Positions 24,801 through 39,800 of a DNA stretch of 64,000 nucleotides are shown in pieces. Origin of the DNA: Harmothoe impar (lineage: Eukaryota > Annelida > Polychaeta > Phyllodocida > Polynoidae); assembly GCA_947462335.1 (NCBI GenBank), contig OX381708.1:5208001-5272000 (forward strand), in the 5' to 3' direction. Positions within the stretch are counted from its first letter, which is position 1. Every line of letters begins with the position of its first letter. A program made the position numbers and the translations under genes. The notes below the pieces were generated by a model. The model had not been told where the DNA came from. It saw only the letters and a list, made by a program, of their open reading frames with translations, and did no database searches.

Positions 24801-27800
24801 ATTGATCTTTAACTGACATTTAACTGACTTTTAACTGACCTTTAACTGACATTCAACTGACATTCAACTGACTTTTTACTGACAGTTAACTGACTTTTTA
24901 TTGACTTTTAACTGACATTTAACTGACTTTTAACTGACCTTTAACTGACTTTTAACTGACTTTTAACTGACCTTTAACTGACATTCAACTGACTTTTTAC
25001 TGACAGTTAACTGACTTTTTATTGACTTTTAACTGACATTTAACTGACTTTTAACTGACCTTTAACTGACTTTTAACTGACTTTTAACTGACCTTTAACT
25101 GACATTCAACTGACTTTTTACTGACAGTTAACTGACTTTTTATTGACTTTTAACTGACATTTAACTGACCTTTAACTGACATCTAACTGACTTTTAACTG
25201 ACCTTTAACTGACATTCAACTGACTTTTTACTGACAGTTAACTGACTTTTTATTGACTTTTAACTGACATTTAACTGACCTTTAACTGACATCTAACTGA
25301 CTTTTAACTGACCTTTAACTGACATTCAACTGACTTTTTACTGACAGTTAACTGACATTTAACTGACTTTTTACTGACAGTTAACTGACTTTTTATTGAC
25401 TTTTAACTGACATTTAACTGACTTTTAACTGACCTTTAACTGACTTTTAACTGACTTTTAACTGACCTTTAACTGACATTCAACTGACTTTTTACTGACA
25501 GTTAACTGACTTTTTATTGACTTTTAACTGACATTTAACTGACCTTTAACTGACATCTAACTGACTTTTAACTGACCTTTAACTGACATTCAACTGACTT
25601 TTTACTGACAGTTAACTGACTTTTTATTGACTTTTAACTGACATTTAACTGACCTTTAACTGACATCTAACTGACTTTTAACTGACCTTTAACTGACATT
25701 CAACTGACTTTTTACTGACAGTTAACTGACATTTAACTGACTTTTTAACTGACATTTAACTGACCTGTTGAGTGATGAAATATGCCGCCTTTTAGTTCTA
25801 ATAAAAATAATTTGCCACCAGAAAAATCGGTTAAAAATACTTTTTGGGGGTCAAAAATCGTAAGAATCTACCCAAATGGTTATAATGCTTTTTACTGTCA
25901 CAAATGGACGTATCTAATAGAAACATCAACAGATGTATTTTACTGAAAGATCCATTTCTGAGTTAATAACCAATACATCTTGTTTTTGACATCAGATATA
26001 AAATTCAAGAATAAAAATATTTAAAAATTTACCCTACCCATAGTCGTACTCGTTGAGGTGTGGTGGGGTGTGTGAGTCGGTGTAGCCTCGAACCAGTTGT
26101 TGTACCGACCCGTTCAGCGGCTTGTCAGCGTAGAACACCCCCGTCTGGACCCCCGCCACCACCCGCTCTTCTCCGTCACCCCCGCCGTACTCCGCTACCG
26201 GCTGTTCCGGTTCACTCCCTCCGTACTGCTGCACCGGCTGTTCCGTCTGGCTGTCTCCGCCCCCTGGTGTGTCCATACACTCGGGCGGTAACGGCTCGGT
26301 GTCGTCGGTCCCCTCGCTGTGGCTGTTTCTGCGTGCAGTCTCCCACAGATCCCGGATGCTGCCGTCTGACCCCCGCGGACTGCGGGAGGGGGTCGGGGTC
26401 TGGGAGGACGGCCGCGGAGTCTGCAGTAACCGGTCCGCACTCCCCTCCACCTCTACAGCTGTAACGTACAATGAAGGCGTTAGGATGTGGGCATTTTTTA
26501 CAGGGGAGTTGGTGGTTCTGGGGGGGGGGGGGGAAATCATCTGGACATTTGGACGCCTCTTGAGGGGCAGAGATGTAAGTCGACAAAATCCCTGAAAGTG
26601 TACTCAATTACCTTTAAACCGCTATTTTTAGGGCATATTTTAACAGCGGAAAGATCTTTGAAATCCCTATTTTCAGGGAAATCCCTGACCACTTACATCT
26701 CTGGAGGGGGGACCAAAAAGATGTCTGCCCCTTTTTTGGTTTAAAAAAAACCAGCGCATTACTACAGCTCTAAGGAGTCGGACGTGCTCAATTTCAACCC
26801 ATGTGGTGGGAGGGGGGGCTGCTTTATAGGGGAGTGAAATCTAACATGGTAAACTAGCAGTCGCAAGACCGTTAATAAAGGACATGGTTTAGCTGTCACC
26901 TTTTAAATAAGTATTTCTATGCAACAATCTCTTTAATAGTTTATTATCTACACATACTAGTGATGTATTTCATCAGGGAGGTAAAAAATATATCTTATCA
27001 GATCTATCTTTACATCTATGAGTATATTAACTACCGTAAATTCTCGCGTATAAGCCTAACTCGCGTATAAGCTGCACCCCTAACTTTGACAAATTATATA
27101 AACCGCAGAGGGGGTCTGAATATTGCGATTTTGGTACTGTAGTATACTAATAAAAACTCTCGTATAAGCCGCACCCTATATAGGCATGTTTGGTATCAAA
27201 AGAAAGCTGAGTCTGACTCGCGTACAAGCCGCGGCTTGTACGCGAGAATTTACGGTACCATAAAACCTTTCGTCTAAGCCCGACTCGTGTAATAGCCACA
27301 TCTAGATTTCGGGTATATCATGTATACGCCACAGAGGGGATCTCATTATAACCACTTTAGTACTGTAGTACACCTCATGTATAAGCCACACCCTGACTTT
27401 GTCCTGATCCTATAAGCCACACCAGCGATCTGACTCGCGTACTAGCTGCGGGCTATACGTGAGGTTTTACGGTAAATATCAGAAACAATAGGTATCCCGA
27501 ATGAGTCAGATGAGCTGTCTACATGTCCCGTGACATGTCCTGTTTATACCAGACCCAGATAAGCCTTGGTTTACTGACCCTCTGTCCTCTAGGCCGAAAA
27601 AAAAAGTGTTTTTTTTTTTTGTTTAAAAAAAAAAAGTTTTATTAGGTTTGATAGATACAGTTACACCGAAATAAAATGTAAATGTACCTAAGCCTAGCAC
27701 GGGCGCATTGCCCTACTCCCGCTAGGACCTCGGTAACATGAAAGGACCTCCGGTAACATAGCCCCATAACAATATGGTTGAGTACAGTAGGTCGATTTTT

Positions 27801-30800
27801 TTCTAATTAATTTCTTTTTTTAAAGGATTATGAGAGGAAATATCTCGCTTTTCTCATAATTTCAGTAAAAAATGAATTTTGTCAATTTTCTTGTAGTGAA
27901 ACCCCCAAAAAATGCCTCCCAAAAAAAAGAACAAAATGAATTAGGTTTGGGCCAAAAAAAAGGTAGGTCGGTCGGGATACCTAAATACAACTTTTTCTTT
28001 TGGCCCTAGTGTCCCCAGGGACGTTGACCCAGACGTGCAACATGAGCACCAGGACAGAAGCACACTCTAACACACACTTTAACATGTACCGTAGAACTAG
28101 ATTCTCACATAGATTCTCACCAGTTTTATGTATATTGATGTGGTCGATAAACTTTTAAAATCCTTCCAAAAAAAGTGTCAACATACTTTCGCGCTGTATA
28201 TATTTTCCGCTATATATATATATACCGTAAAACCTCGGTTATAAGCCGAATGTGAGTTTGGGAGTAAAAATTCGGCTTATAACAAAAGTGTTTGAATTTT
28301 GTTTTCACTATGTTCCTACATTAACAAAACCTCGCCTATAAGCCGAATGGGAGTTTGGGGCTTAAAATTCGGCTAATAGCAAATAAAAACGCCAAATAAA
28401 ATTCGGCTTATAGCCGAGGTTTTACGGTATATATATACCCTAAAACCTTCGTTATAAGCCGACCTTGGTTATAAGCCGAATGTGAGTTTGAGAGTAAAAA
28501 TTCAGCTTATAACAAAGCCAAAGGTGCTCGAAATTTGTTTTCACTATGTTCCTACATTATTAAAACCTCGCCTATAAGCCAAATGCGATTTTGGGGCTCT
28601 AAATTCGGCTTATAGCAAATGAAAACGCCAAATAAAATTCGGATTATAACCCAGGTTTTACGGTATATATACATGTATATATATATTCTGTAGTTATCAG
28701 GCGAGGTTCTTTAACCCATTAGGGGCCGCATAGTAGGCCTACTTACATGCATTAGGCCCTCTGTTGTCATGATGCATGAATGCAACATGAATGTTCCTCC
28801 CCAGTGCTGCATTCAAGCATCATACTGATCTTATGGGGTTGATACACTCCCAAAGGGTGGCACAATGCATGCAGGCCTGGCGACTCCAAATACCCAAACC
28901 ACTAAACTAAGGGAGTGCTCATTTTTTAACAACAGCGGGGGGGGGGGTGGATTTGGGGGGCGGTTAAAAAATTTGGACCCCTTGACCGGGGGGGTTTAAA
29001 AAATTTGGACCCCTTGACCGGGGGGGGGGGGCAAAAAAACTCAACCTGTTTTGAGGGAAAAAGCCCGCACGTTACTATGCTACAAAGGGGCGGGAATGCA
29101 CGCGATTTTTGGCCTGCCGGGGGGAGGGTAAAAAATTTTGACCTCTCTAGGGGGGGGGGGGGTGAAAAATCTCACCCCCCCCCTGTTGTTAAAAAATGAG
29201 CACTCCCTAATACCTCCATAGGTGTCCATATTGTGGACCTTGCACCAGTGTGTGAGTGTCGGCCCAGTTTATCAGGAAGGTCCCCCTCTGTAGTACCAGA
29301 CCATAGCTAGGTCACCTATAGACCAACGCACCAACAAAGGGGGACTTTTCATAAAAGTTGCTGATAAACTTTTTGAACATTTCTGAAGCGTGACCGACAA
29401 ACACACAAGATGACCTCAAAATCCTGCATTCTAATAAATACTAGTTGAAAGAAAATTGTACTGTGAATCTCCTAATATGAGATGTTTCTAAACATAGCCT
29501 TTGGAAACAATGCTATAAGGATTCTACCAAAACCAATGTGAACTTGATTATGAAAAAGTCGCCTTTTCTTGCTGCATTGGTCTATAGTGGCATACCTTAC
29601 AGCTATATAGCAGGGGGCGGTGGGACAGCTGATCATTTATGCCTGACACCAGCACAGAGCCCACAGCGGTGTCCAGTTAGCACACACTACCTGGCACTCC
29701 TGCTATACCTACCTGAGACACACACCACCCAGGACACACACCACACCACTCAGTATATAGCACCTCAGCAAGGCCCTTAGAAAGGCTAGTTGGGCCGTTT
29801 TAGGACCTTATTTAGGCCGTTTTCGGACCTTATTTAGGACCTTCTAGGACCCCATTTAGGCCTTTTTAGGACGTCATTTAGGCCGTTTTAAGACCTCATT
29901 TGGGCCGTTTTAGGACCTCATTTAGGCCGTTTTAGGACGTCATTCAGGCCTTTTTAGGACGTCATTTAGGCCGTTTTAAGACCTCATTTGGGCCGTTTTA
30001 GGACCTCACTTAGGCCGTATCAGGACCTCATTTAGGCCGTTTTAGGACGTCATTTAGGCCCTTTAAGGACCTTATTTAGGCCCTTTTGGGACGTCACTCA
30101 GACAGATCGCGGAGGCCGACTTAAGGCAGGTGCAGTGCCGTGACCTCGTCCAGGGTCCGGCCTACAACAGCTGATCGGCCTGAGATAGGCCTGCAACTAG
30201 GCCGCTGTCTGCACACAGGCCTAAGGAGCCTCACTAAGGCCTCCCTGGGACCTCAGCCAGGGACGAGGACCTCGTGTGGGCCTACAGTTAGGCCTGAGGT
30301 CGCCTCGTTAGGCCTTTATTAGGACCCCTATAAAGGACCTAAAGAACATTGACCTCAGCTAAAAGGCCCTCGGCTATAAAATACATCGCAAGGCCCTCGG
30401 CTTTAAACAACCTCGTTAGGACCTTGGCTACAAAGGACCTCGTTAGGACCTCGGTTTTAAAGTACCTCGTGAGGACCTCGGCTATAAGGACCTCGGCTTT
30501 AAAAGCCCTCGGGAGACGTGAGCGGGGAGGGACGGACAACCCGGCAGCACCATGACGTACCAATGTCCTATCGCGGCCAAGGTACAGTATAGTTTTATGT
30601 ACTACATGAGGTAATCTGTGGTCACTCTCACACCACTCTCACTGTTAGTACTTTAAGGATGGCATGATGCATTCATTCATGCATCATGCCCTGGTCGTCA
30701 TGATGCATGAATGCAACCCTGGATTTAGCTCGCCAGGGCTGCATTCAAGCATCATGCCGACCCTATGAGGCACTCCCGAAGGGTCGGCATGATGCACCAA

Positions 30801-33800
30801 TGCAGCATTTAATCGCCGGGGCTGCATTGAATGTGCATCAATTTCATGATGACAAATGTACCGTATTCGACGTAATAAGCGCCCTCCCCCTAATAAGCGT
30901 CCCCTCCCCCTTTTTGGGGCATTTTTAAACTAGAACACAGGTTCAAATTTCACCATTTTGTAGACAATTAAACTCTAAAACTAACATAAAAATAATTTTA
31001 TAAGCGCCCAGGGCGCTTTTTACGTCGAATACGGTAATCTGTTAGCGACATGCTGTCCTAAAAGGGTTAAAACTCCTAGCGGTAGTTATTAGGCTACCGT
31101 AAAACCCCGCCTTTAAGACGGATTTATTTTGGTGTTTATTTTTCCTACAAGACGGATTTTTATCTCAGAATGGGGGGTCGTCTTAAAGGAGGGGTTTTAT
31201 TATATAGTATCAAAGAGAGAACCATTTTAAAGTCTTTTTTCTACAAGACGGATTTTTATCTCAAAGTAGGGGGTCGTCTTAAAGGCGGGGTCGTCTTAAA
31301 GGCGGGGTATGTCTGTTTCATCTGGAAGAACTCTTTGACCCTTTAAGGGCTGCAGGCCGGGTTAATACTCCCCCAGAGAAGGTGTGATGCATGAATCAAG
31401 CCCTAGTGTGTCTACTCACCAAAGGGTTTAGTGCATTAACAGTATCAACTATCAGTGGTTTTGTTTGTTATGAGCTTTGGTGACATTTATGTAATGTCTT
31501 ATCTGTGTGGAGCTCAAACATGTTGTTTATGGCTCTGTCTCACGATCTTGAGCCAATGTTTTTGTCTCTGACCGGGTGCCGTCTCTGACCTGGTGTCAGA
31601 AAAAAGTGCTTTTTAAAGTTTAACCTATACCCATATGTATAAGGATTTGTAAAAACTTTATGGCAGCTGTTATGTAATTATCATTAGCCTCCTGCTGTTG
31701 GTAGAACATAACTAAACTCCCAAAGTGACATCCGGTCAGAGATGGCACCCGGTCAGAGACAAAAACATTGGCTCAAGGTCGTGAGACACAGCCTTATACA
31801 CAATATAAACAGCACAATACATTCCCATGCACAAACAGCGTGTGATTTTTTTTTTTTTTTTTTTTGAGTTTTGGATATTTCTTTTGCAAAATGTCTCCCA
31901 TTAGGGAGTATTAATGGTTATATGTGAGCCAGAGCTATACTGAATCTGACATCTGCTGGCGAGGCCCCTTACTGTGAGGTCATTATGGTCCAAATTGATA
32001 ATATCAATTTAAACATAGACACCACTTAGCCGAAGTGCCATTTACAGGCACCATCAATAAACTTTTCATCCTCCTGGTTACCCCATTTACCACCAGTTTT
32101 ATAACCCACAGTGGAAACCCTTGAAGATAACACCAGTCCCACCCCACATTTTATTGCCCTGCTAATTATCCTAAGACATTGGGTACTAGTAGCCAGTCCA
32201 GCTGTGAGCTCATGAGGTCAGCCCTTTGTCGGCCTCGCCAGCAGATGCCAGATTCAGTATAGGTATGTTATAGATGCTTGCTGCCTTTAGAGGGCTACCG
32301 TCGGCTGACTCCTGCTGCCTTTAGAGGACTACTGTCAGCTGACGCCAGCCCCGGTCTATTGTTCTCAGTTCCTGAGGAGTGGAAAATTACCATCACTGAG
32401 CGTCTGGACGTGGCTCCTGGGCCGGCCGGCGACAAGCCCGGTCACTAACCCAGTTCACCCCCCCCCCCCCCACCCGACCTTCTTAGACAAGGATTTATCT
32501 CCTGTGGCAAGATTAGACGCACTATTTTTATCTCCCGGCTGTCTTCTTTCCGGGTGACTGGGGTTCACATTTCCTTCCTTATGAAACCATGGGAGTGCTC
32601 ATTTTTTAGCAAGTGGGGGGGGGGGGGGGGGAGGCGGCGGTGGATTTAATCTGGAGGTGGTCGATTTGATCGGGGGGGGGGGGGAGGGGCAAAATATTTT
32701 TCGATTGCCAAAAAATTAGTACTCCCTAAGGAAGAATACTCCCCTTTATAGAAAGGCAGGGATATTACTTTTTTTTATGACCCGCTTGATGCCTGCATGC
32801 ATGAATGCAAGTGACTCGCCATCATTGGTGTAATGACTCAGTGTATCATGATGACAAGTGATGACCCTCAGGGAGTGTATATACACTCAGGATGGAAAGG
32901 CTTTAAACCATGAACAAATTGTTAATCATAAAGTAAATATAAAAACTGCAGATTCGAAGTGCATTCACCTCTTATGTGAGATGTACAACGCTCTCTTATA
33001 TTTCTGTCCCACTCTTTCTTTTTACCCTTGTAGAAACAGTAATACTGTGATCTCATTTATATTTTGGGGTATACATTTTCACAGAAGAGTGAAAATAGAC
33101 AGATTTGCATGCACTGAATGCATACTGTATCATACAAAGATTTCGCGGATTTTTAATTTCTGTGAATTTGCAAAAAAAACAAAAAAAACAGTGAAATAAG
33201 GTTCGACACAATGTTAGACCAAAGAGGGGGGGGGGGGGTATACAGCTTCGAATGTGCTTCTTACAGGTGCGCAAAAACGTCTTTTTATGCTAGGTGCACG
33301 GAACTTTAGCTGAGCGAGAATATGTCCGTTTAGAGTATATGTGTGTTAAAACCGCAGCGTGGCTTACATTCCTGTGGTACAGATATTGTAGATACCGATA
33401 CCACATAGAACAGCTGACAGACTGGATGTGTCAACCCTTTGAGGGCCACGCAACTCGCATCATCCTTCTTCATCACCATGCACCAACTCGCCAGCGCTGC
33501 ATTGGTGCATCATGCCCACCCGATGGGAGTGCATCAACCATGTATAAACCCGGTATGATGCATGGATGCAGCATGGGCGAGTTACTCGCAGCGGCTGCAT
33601 TGGTGCATCACGATAAATGTCTTCAGTGACATCCATCCTTAAAGGGTTAACAGATGACGGTTTGTGGAGGCAGATAACCCGATACGGCCCCGGTGCCTCC
33701 GTCCTCTCAACTCGTTAACTCTTTACGTGGAGCAGAGTGCTTTAATGTGATATTGTCTTCATGAGTCAGTAAATCGCCAGTGCTGCATTCATGCATCATT

Positions 33801-36800
33801 GCAACCTGTTAGCAGTTGATGCAATCCTGACGGGTCGTCATGATGCACCAATGCAGCGCTGGCGAGTACTGCATTGGAGCATCGTAACTATAATTGAATG
33901 TGAAGTACCGTAAAACCTTGGTCATAAGCCGACCTTGGTTATAAGCCGAATGTGGGTTTGAGAGTAAAAATTCGGCTTATAACAAAAGTGCTTAAAATTT
34001 GTTTTCATTATGTTCCTACATTATCAAAACCTCGCCTATAAGCCGAATGGGAGTTTGGGGCTTAAAATTCCGGCTTATAGCAAATAAAAACGCCAAATTA
34101 AATTTGGCTTATAACCGAGGTTTTACGGTATTGGGTTGTGATGCGGTACTAAATGGTTAACAGTTATAGATCGTTCTCTGCTCAATACCTGGATGCTGCC
34201 AGACTGTGGACGACAAACAGGTCAGTATCTAGAGTCAGGAACCCTTTAAGGACGCATGTCGCTAAAAGGTGACATTTATCGTAATGATGCAGCAATGCAG
34301 CCCTGGCAAGTAACTCACCGGTGCTGCATTGGTGCATCATGCTGACCCTTCAGGGGTGTATCGACCCCTTAGGGTCGGCATGATGCATGACGACCAGGCA
34401 ATAAGGCATCATGCCGTCCTTAAAGGGTTTATTGGGTTTCTGTGAGGACTTTGACATGAGAGTGAAGGAAAGTTTCCCGGCGGCATTCAGGATGACTTCA
34501 GATCACTGACCAACTTATTAAAAGGCGAGTGACTGACCTACTAAAAGACGAAGGTATAATCTGGATTAACCTACAAAGACCATCATTGTTGTCACCCGCG
34601 GGTTGTACGTGAGATGTGGGTTAAATATGTGATAATTTACGGTACCATCAATTCCTGCTTACAAACTGCACGACTGAACCTCACTGTTCATTGGATATCA
34701 ACGATGCCTTTATAGGGCGCGGGTTATACCGTAAAACCTCGCGTATAAGCCTAACTCGCGTATAAGCCGCACCCTGAGTTTGGTGTGATCCTATAAGCCG
34801 CAGAGGCCATCTGAGAATTGTTAATTTGGTACTGTAGTTTACTTATAAAAACTCTCGTATAAGCCGCACCCTATGTAGGCATGAAAGCTGAGTCTGATTC
34901 GCGTACAAGCCGCGGCTTATACGCGAGGTTTTACGGTACTACAAAATGGTACTAAACAACCAATTTTCAGACCCCGGGTGCAGACGGTGTAATTTTCCTG
35001 AGCTGGGAGTGTGTGGGTTATATGCGGGATGTGCGTTATGAGTATAAATTTACGTTCAACCATCATGACTTAATGGATTTTAGGTATTTAAAAAAAATCT
35101 GAATAAAAGAAATTTGTTTAAAAAGTTTTAAAAGAAAGACTCACACGTCATCCGCTGAAATACATTCGGGCAGGTGCGGATTATATGTGAGATGCGGGTT
35201 ATACACAGGAATTTACCATACTGTAAATTTCTCACACACAAATAGAGGATAAAAATCGACCTGCAGATATCTTTCTCTAAGTCCATACATACATAAAAAT
35301 CGACACGGCAACACAGCCTTTCTTGCTAAAAATCGACACGGCGACATGGTCAAAAATACGGGTACCCATGTAGAGGCACATATAACTAAACGTCATCTTT
35401 AATCTGATATCAAAGATGCCTTTTTAGGGTGCGGGTTATACTACAGAATAGTACTAAAATAGCAATTTTCAGACCCCAGGTACTGGTCCCAGCATTTTCC
35501 TGAGTTGGGGGTGCGGGTCATACGTTCAACGATCATGTATACTGAATTTTATTTTGATTTTTTTTTGATTTAAAAAAAATTTCAAAGTAGACTCACACAT
35601 CATCTGATGGAGTTCTAGCATGTCGTCCAGACACAGGGTTCCCCGTAGATGGGCATCCACCAGACGTACTAAGTTATCTGACGAACACCGAGCTACGATG
35701 CCAAACGGTAACCCCGCCTTCCACGCCACCGGCTCACAACAGTCCACCACCTGGAACACAAGTTTTGATCAATGGATTTCGCGCACCTTATTTTCGGAAA
35801 TGGAAATTGATATTTCTTTTTTATAGAAAAAAATTGTCTATGAATTTTGCTCCTCAGTTTTTGGAAATTTGAGAATTTTCTTCTATTGTTTCTCCCAAAT
35901 CAACCAATTACCGAAAATTCCTGCATATAACCCGCGGGTTATACATGAACCAAACATCCAGTGCGGGTTATATGATATTCCTCAAAGTTTAGGTGCGGGT
36001 AATACGAGGGGTTTTGTAAGTATAGTACAGTACTAAAACGGCAATTTCAGGTGCGTTTAATAAGATTTGGGTGCAGGTTATACGCGAGGTGCGGGTTATA
36101 CGTGGGAATTTTTTTTTATGGTAATTCTTTTGTTATGGATTTTTTTCGGTGGCTGGGTAAAAAAATAAAAAATGTAGCTTGCTGCACCTAACCATCTACA
36201 TGATCTATTGACCAAAAAAAATCTTTAAAAAAAAAGAATCTTTTTGGGTGGCCCAAAAAAGAAATTCTTAAAATTTTTTAATGGTTTTCATTTTACCTTG
36301 ACGCGCTGTGCTACAGGGACGGAGAAGGACTGCTGTAGGTAATCATGCTGGTCGTCAGCCTGACTGGTCTCAAACAGCACGTAGCTGTAGTCGGTCACCG
36401 GGTAGGTGGGCAGGATAGGGATGTCCTGGGAGTCGAGGTACGACACCCACCCCTCCAGTCCTAGTGTCACCTGAAAAGATTAATTGTATGATTAACATCA
36501 CATGTGACCCAGGGCTCTAATATCCCATGATTCCCAACAGAAATCCCAAAACAAGTTCCAACACAAGTCACAGCACAAGACCAAGCACAAGTCCTAACAC
36601 AAGTCCCAACCCCTCAACCAATGTACAGGTGATTTGGCCTTTACAGATCACCTGGTCCCCACTGACCTTTTTTTAGAGTGGGATTTGCATCAAGAGCGTC
36701 TCATTGAACAGTCTCATTTTCCCTTTAACATTGAACTCTATGGGTGTCTGAGTGAACGTGACTCTTTTAAAGGGTAGATTCAATGTCACTCTGCTATTCT

Positions 36801-39800
36801 TTAGCATTAGTTCACAAAGAAGTGTATTTTGATATCAAATTGATTAATTTTCTCCCATCTTTTTCAAAATCTCCCTTAAACCCAGGGTTCCCTGGGTCAA
36901 TAACAAACATGACATAGTACGAGGTACCATCCCCACCCCTTTTTTTTTTTCTTTTTTTAAAATTTTTATTCACACTGACTCACTTGTCTGTTCTTTTGAA
37001 TTCTAAACTACAAATGAACCAAAATAACTCATTTCACAGGAGAGTGCATAGTCTACAAAACAAGAGTTGATTTGTAAGTGGATGTTACATGTACAATGGA
37101 CCAAAGTCCATATTTCTTACAAACAAGAAGGACAATAGTGTTTGTTAGTTCCTTAATTACAACTTGGCAGGGACATGAGAGCTCATTGTGTGTCTCCTGT
37201 TATTTCCCGGTACTAACGCCATACAATGTGGCAGGATAAGAACCGGCCGGCAATCAGGTCCAAAAACCACCGTTATCTTAAACCTTTATGGGCGGCACGA
37301 TGCCTCAATGCATTGTGCCTTGCTCGTCGTGATACATAAATGCAGCCCTTGCATCATACCGGGTGAAAACACTCCCGAAGGATTGGCATGATGCTTGAAT
37401 ACAGTATCAATGAGTTACTCGCCAGGGTTGCATTGGTGCATTATGACGACAAATGTCATCTTTTAGCGACATGCCGTCTGTAAAGGGTAAACTGTAGATA
37501 AGGGCTGATAATGGACAAGTCCCCAGGTACAAGAGTACTATACCTGGACACTAACTGGCCTTAACCCTTTAGGGACGGCAACACTTGTCAGCACACAGCG
37601 GAGGGAAGGGAGCAGCGTTGGGGTAGGAGCCGGAGACAGCGGGGGGAAGGGAGCAGCGTTGGGGTAGGAGCCAGAGACAGCGGAGGGAAGGGAGCAGCGT
37701 TGGGGTAGGAGCCGGAGACAGCGGGGGGAAGGGAGCAGCGTTGGGGTAGGAGCCGGAGACAGCGGAGGGAAGGGAGCAGCGTTGGGGTAGGAGCCGGAGA
37801 CAGCGGGGGGAAGGGAGCAGCGTTGGGGTAGGAGCCGGAGACAGCGGAGGGAAGGGAGCAGCGTTGGGGTAGGAGCCGGAGACAGCGGGGGGAAGGGAGC
37901 AGCGTTGGGGTAGGAGCCGGAGACAGCGGGGGGAAGGGAGCAGCGTTGGGGTAGGAGCCGGAGACAGCGGGGGGAAGGGAGCAGCGTTGGGGTAGGAGCC
38001 GGAGACAGCGGGGGGAAGGGAGCAGCGTTGGGGTAGGAGCCGGAGACAGCGGGGGGAAGGGAGCAGCGTTGGGGTAGGAGCCGGAGACAGCGGGGGGAAG
38101 GGAGCAGCGTTGGGGTAGGAGCCGGAGACAGCGGGGGGAAGGGAGCAGCGTTGGGGTAGGAGCCGGAGACAGCGGGGGGAAGGGAGCAGCGTTGGGGTAG
38201 GAGCCGGAGACAGCGGGGGGAAGGGAGCAGCGTTGGGGTAGGAGCCGGAGACAGCGGAGGGAAGGGAGCAGCGTTGGGGTAGGAGCCGGAGACAGCGGAG
38301 GGAAGGGAGCAGCGTTGGGGTAGGAGCCGGAGACAGCGGGGGGAAGGGAGCAGCGTTGGGGTAGGAGCCGGAGACAGCGGGGGGAAGGGAGCAGCGTTGG
38401 GGTAGGAGCCGGAGACAGCGGGGGGAAGGGAGCAGCGTTGGGGTAGGAGCCGGAGACAGCGGAGGGAAGGGAGCAGCGTTGGGGTAGGAGCCGGAGACAG
38501 CGGGGGGAAGGGAGCAGCGTTGGGGTAGGAGCCGGAGACAGCGGGGGGAAGGGAGCAGCGTTGGGGTAGGAGCCGGAGACAGCGGAGGGAAGGGAGCAGC
38601 GTTGGGGTAGGAGCCGGAGACAGCGGAGGGAAGGGAGCAGCGTTGGGGTAGGAGCCGGAGACAGCGGGGGGAAGGGAGCAGCGTTGGGGTAGGAGCCGGA
38701 GACAGCGGAGGGAAGGGAGCAGCGTTGGGGTAGGAGCCGGAGACAGCGGGGGGAAGGGAGCAGCGTTGGGGTAGGAGCCGGAGACAGCGGGGGGAAGGGA
38801 GCAGCGTTGGGGTAGGAGCCGGAGACAGCGGGGGGAAGGGAGCAGCGTTGGGGTAGGAGCCGGAGACAGCGGGGGGAAGGGAGCAGCGTTGGGGTAGGAG
38901 CCGGAGACAGCGGGGGGAAGGGAGCAGCGTTGGGGTAGGAGCCGGAGACAGCGGAGGGAAGGGAGCAGCGTTGGGGTAGGAGCCGGAGACAGCGGAGGGA
39001 AGGGAGCAGCGTTGGGGTAGGAGCCGGAGACAGCGGGGGGAAGGGAGCAGCGTTGGGGTAGGAGCCGGAGACAGCGGAGGGAAGGGAGCAGCGTTGGGGT
39101 AGGAGCCGGAGACAGCGGAGGGAAGGGAGCAGCGTTGGGGTAGGAGCCGGAGACAGCGGGGGGAAGGGAGCAGCGTTGGGGTAGGAGCCGGAGACAGCGG
39201 GGGGAAGGGAGCAGCGTTGGGGTAGGAGCCGGAGACAGCGGGGGGAAGGGAGCAGCGTTGGGGTAGGAGCCGGAGACAGCGGAGGGAAGGGAGCAGCGTT
39301 GGGGTAGGAGCCGGAGACAGCGGGGGGAAGGGAGCAGCGTTGGGGTAGGAGCCGGAGACAGCGGGGGGAAGGGAGCAGCGTTGGGGTAGGAGCCGGAGAC
39401 AGCGGGGGGAAGGGAGCAGCGTTGGGGTAGGAGCCGGAGACAGCGGAGGGAAGGGAGCAGCGTTGGGGTAGGAGCCGGAGACAGCGGGGGGAAGGGAGCA
39501 GCGTTGGGGTAGGAGCCGGAGACAGCGGGGGGAAGGGAGCAGCGTTGGGGTAGGAGCCGGAGACAGCGGGGGGAAGGGAGCAGCGTTGGGGTGGGAGCCG
39601 GAGACTGGTGTAGCCGCACCCACATCTCTTTATCAAAGTTGGGGTCGCGACCAATATGCAAGTTAGACCTAAAAAGAATTGTTGTATCCCAGTAACCCGC
39701 CCTACCCTATTTTTATGGCTCGACCCTAAAGTGTTTTTGTTTTATGCTTTGGAGGAAAATGCGTTTTTAGGGTCTATTAGATTTAAAATCTAGGAAAATA

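Noticed and set aside
26060..26607. Several open frames on both strands over the GC-rich exon
   Set aside because: Only the minus frame that ends at 26038 fits the HLCS splice phases.
37538..39661. Three overlapping minus-strand open frames of about 690-707 codons, Pro/Leu/Ser-rich
   Set aside because: All three frames of the same 41-bp satellite are open at once, which reflects unit length and composition rather than coding. HLCS exons 1 and 2 join in phase without it.
39604..39663. Possible exon reading LHIGRDPNFDKEMWVRLHQ next to the 41-bp array
   Set aside because: The only nearby acceptor (TTTTTAG at the edge of a family C repeat) would place a stop at once in the phase needed after exon 1, and no proper donor follows.
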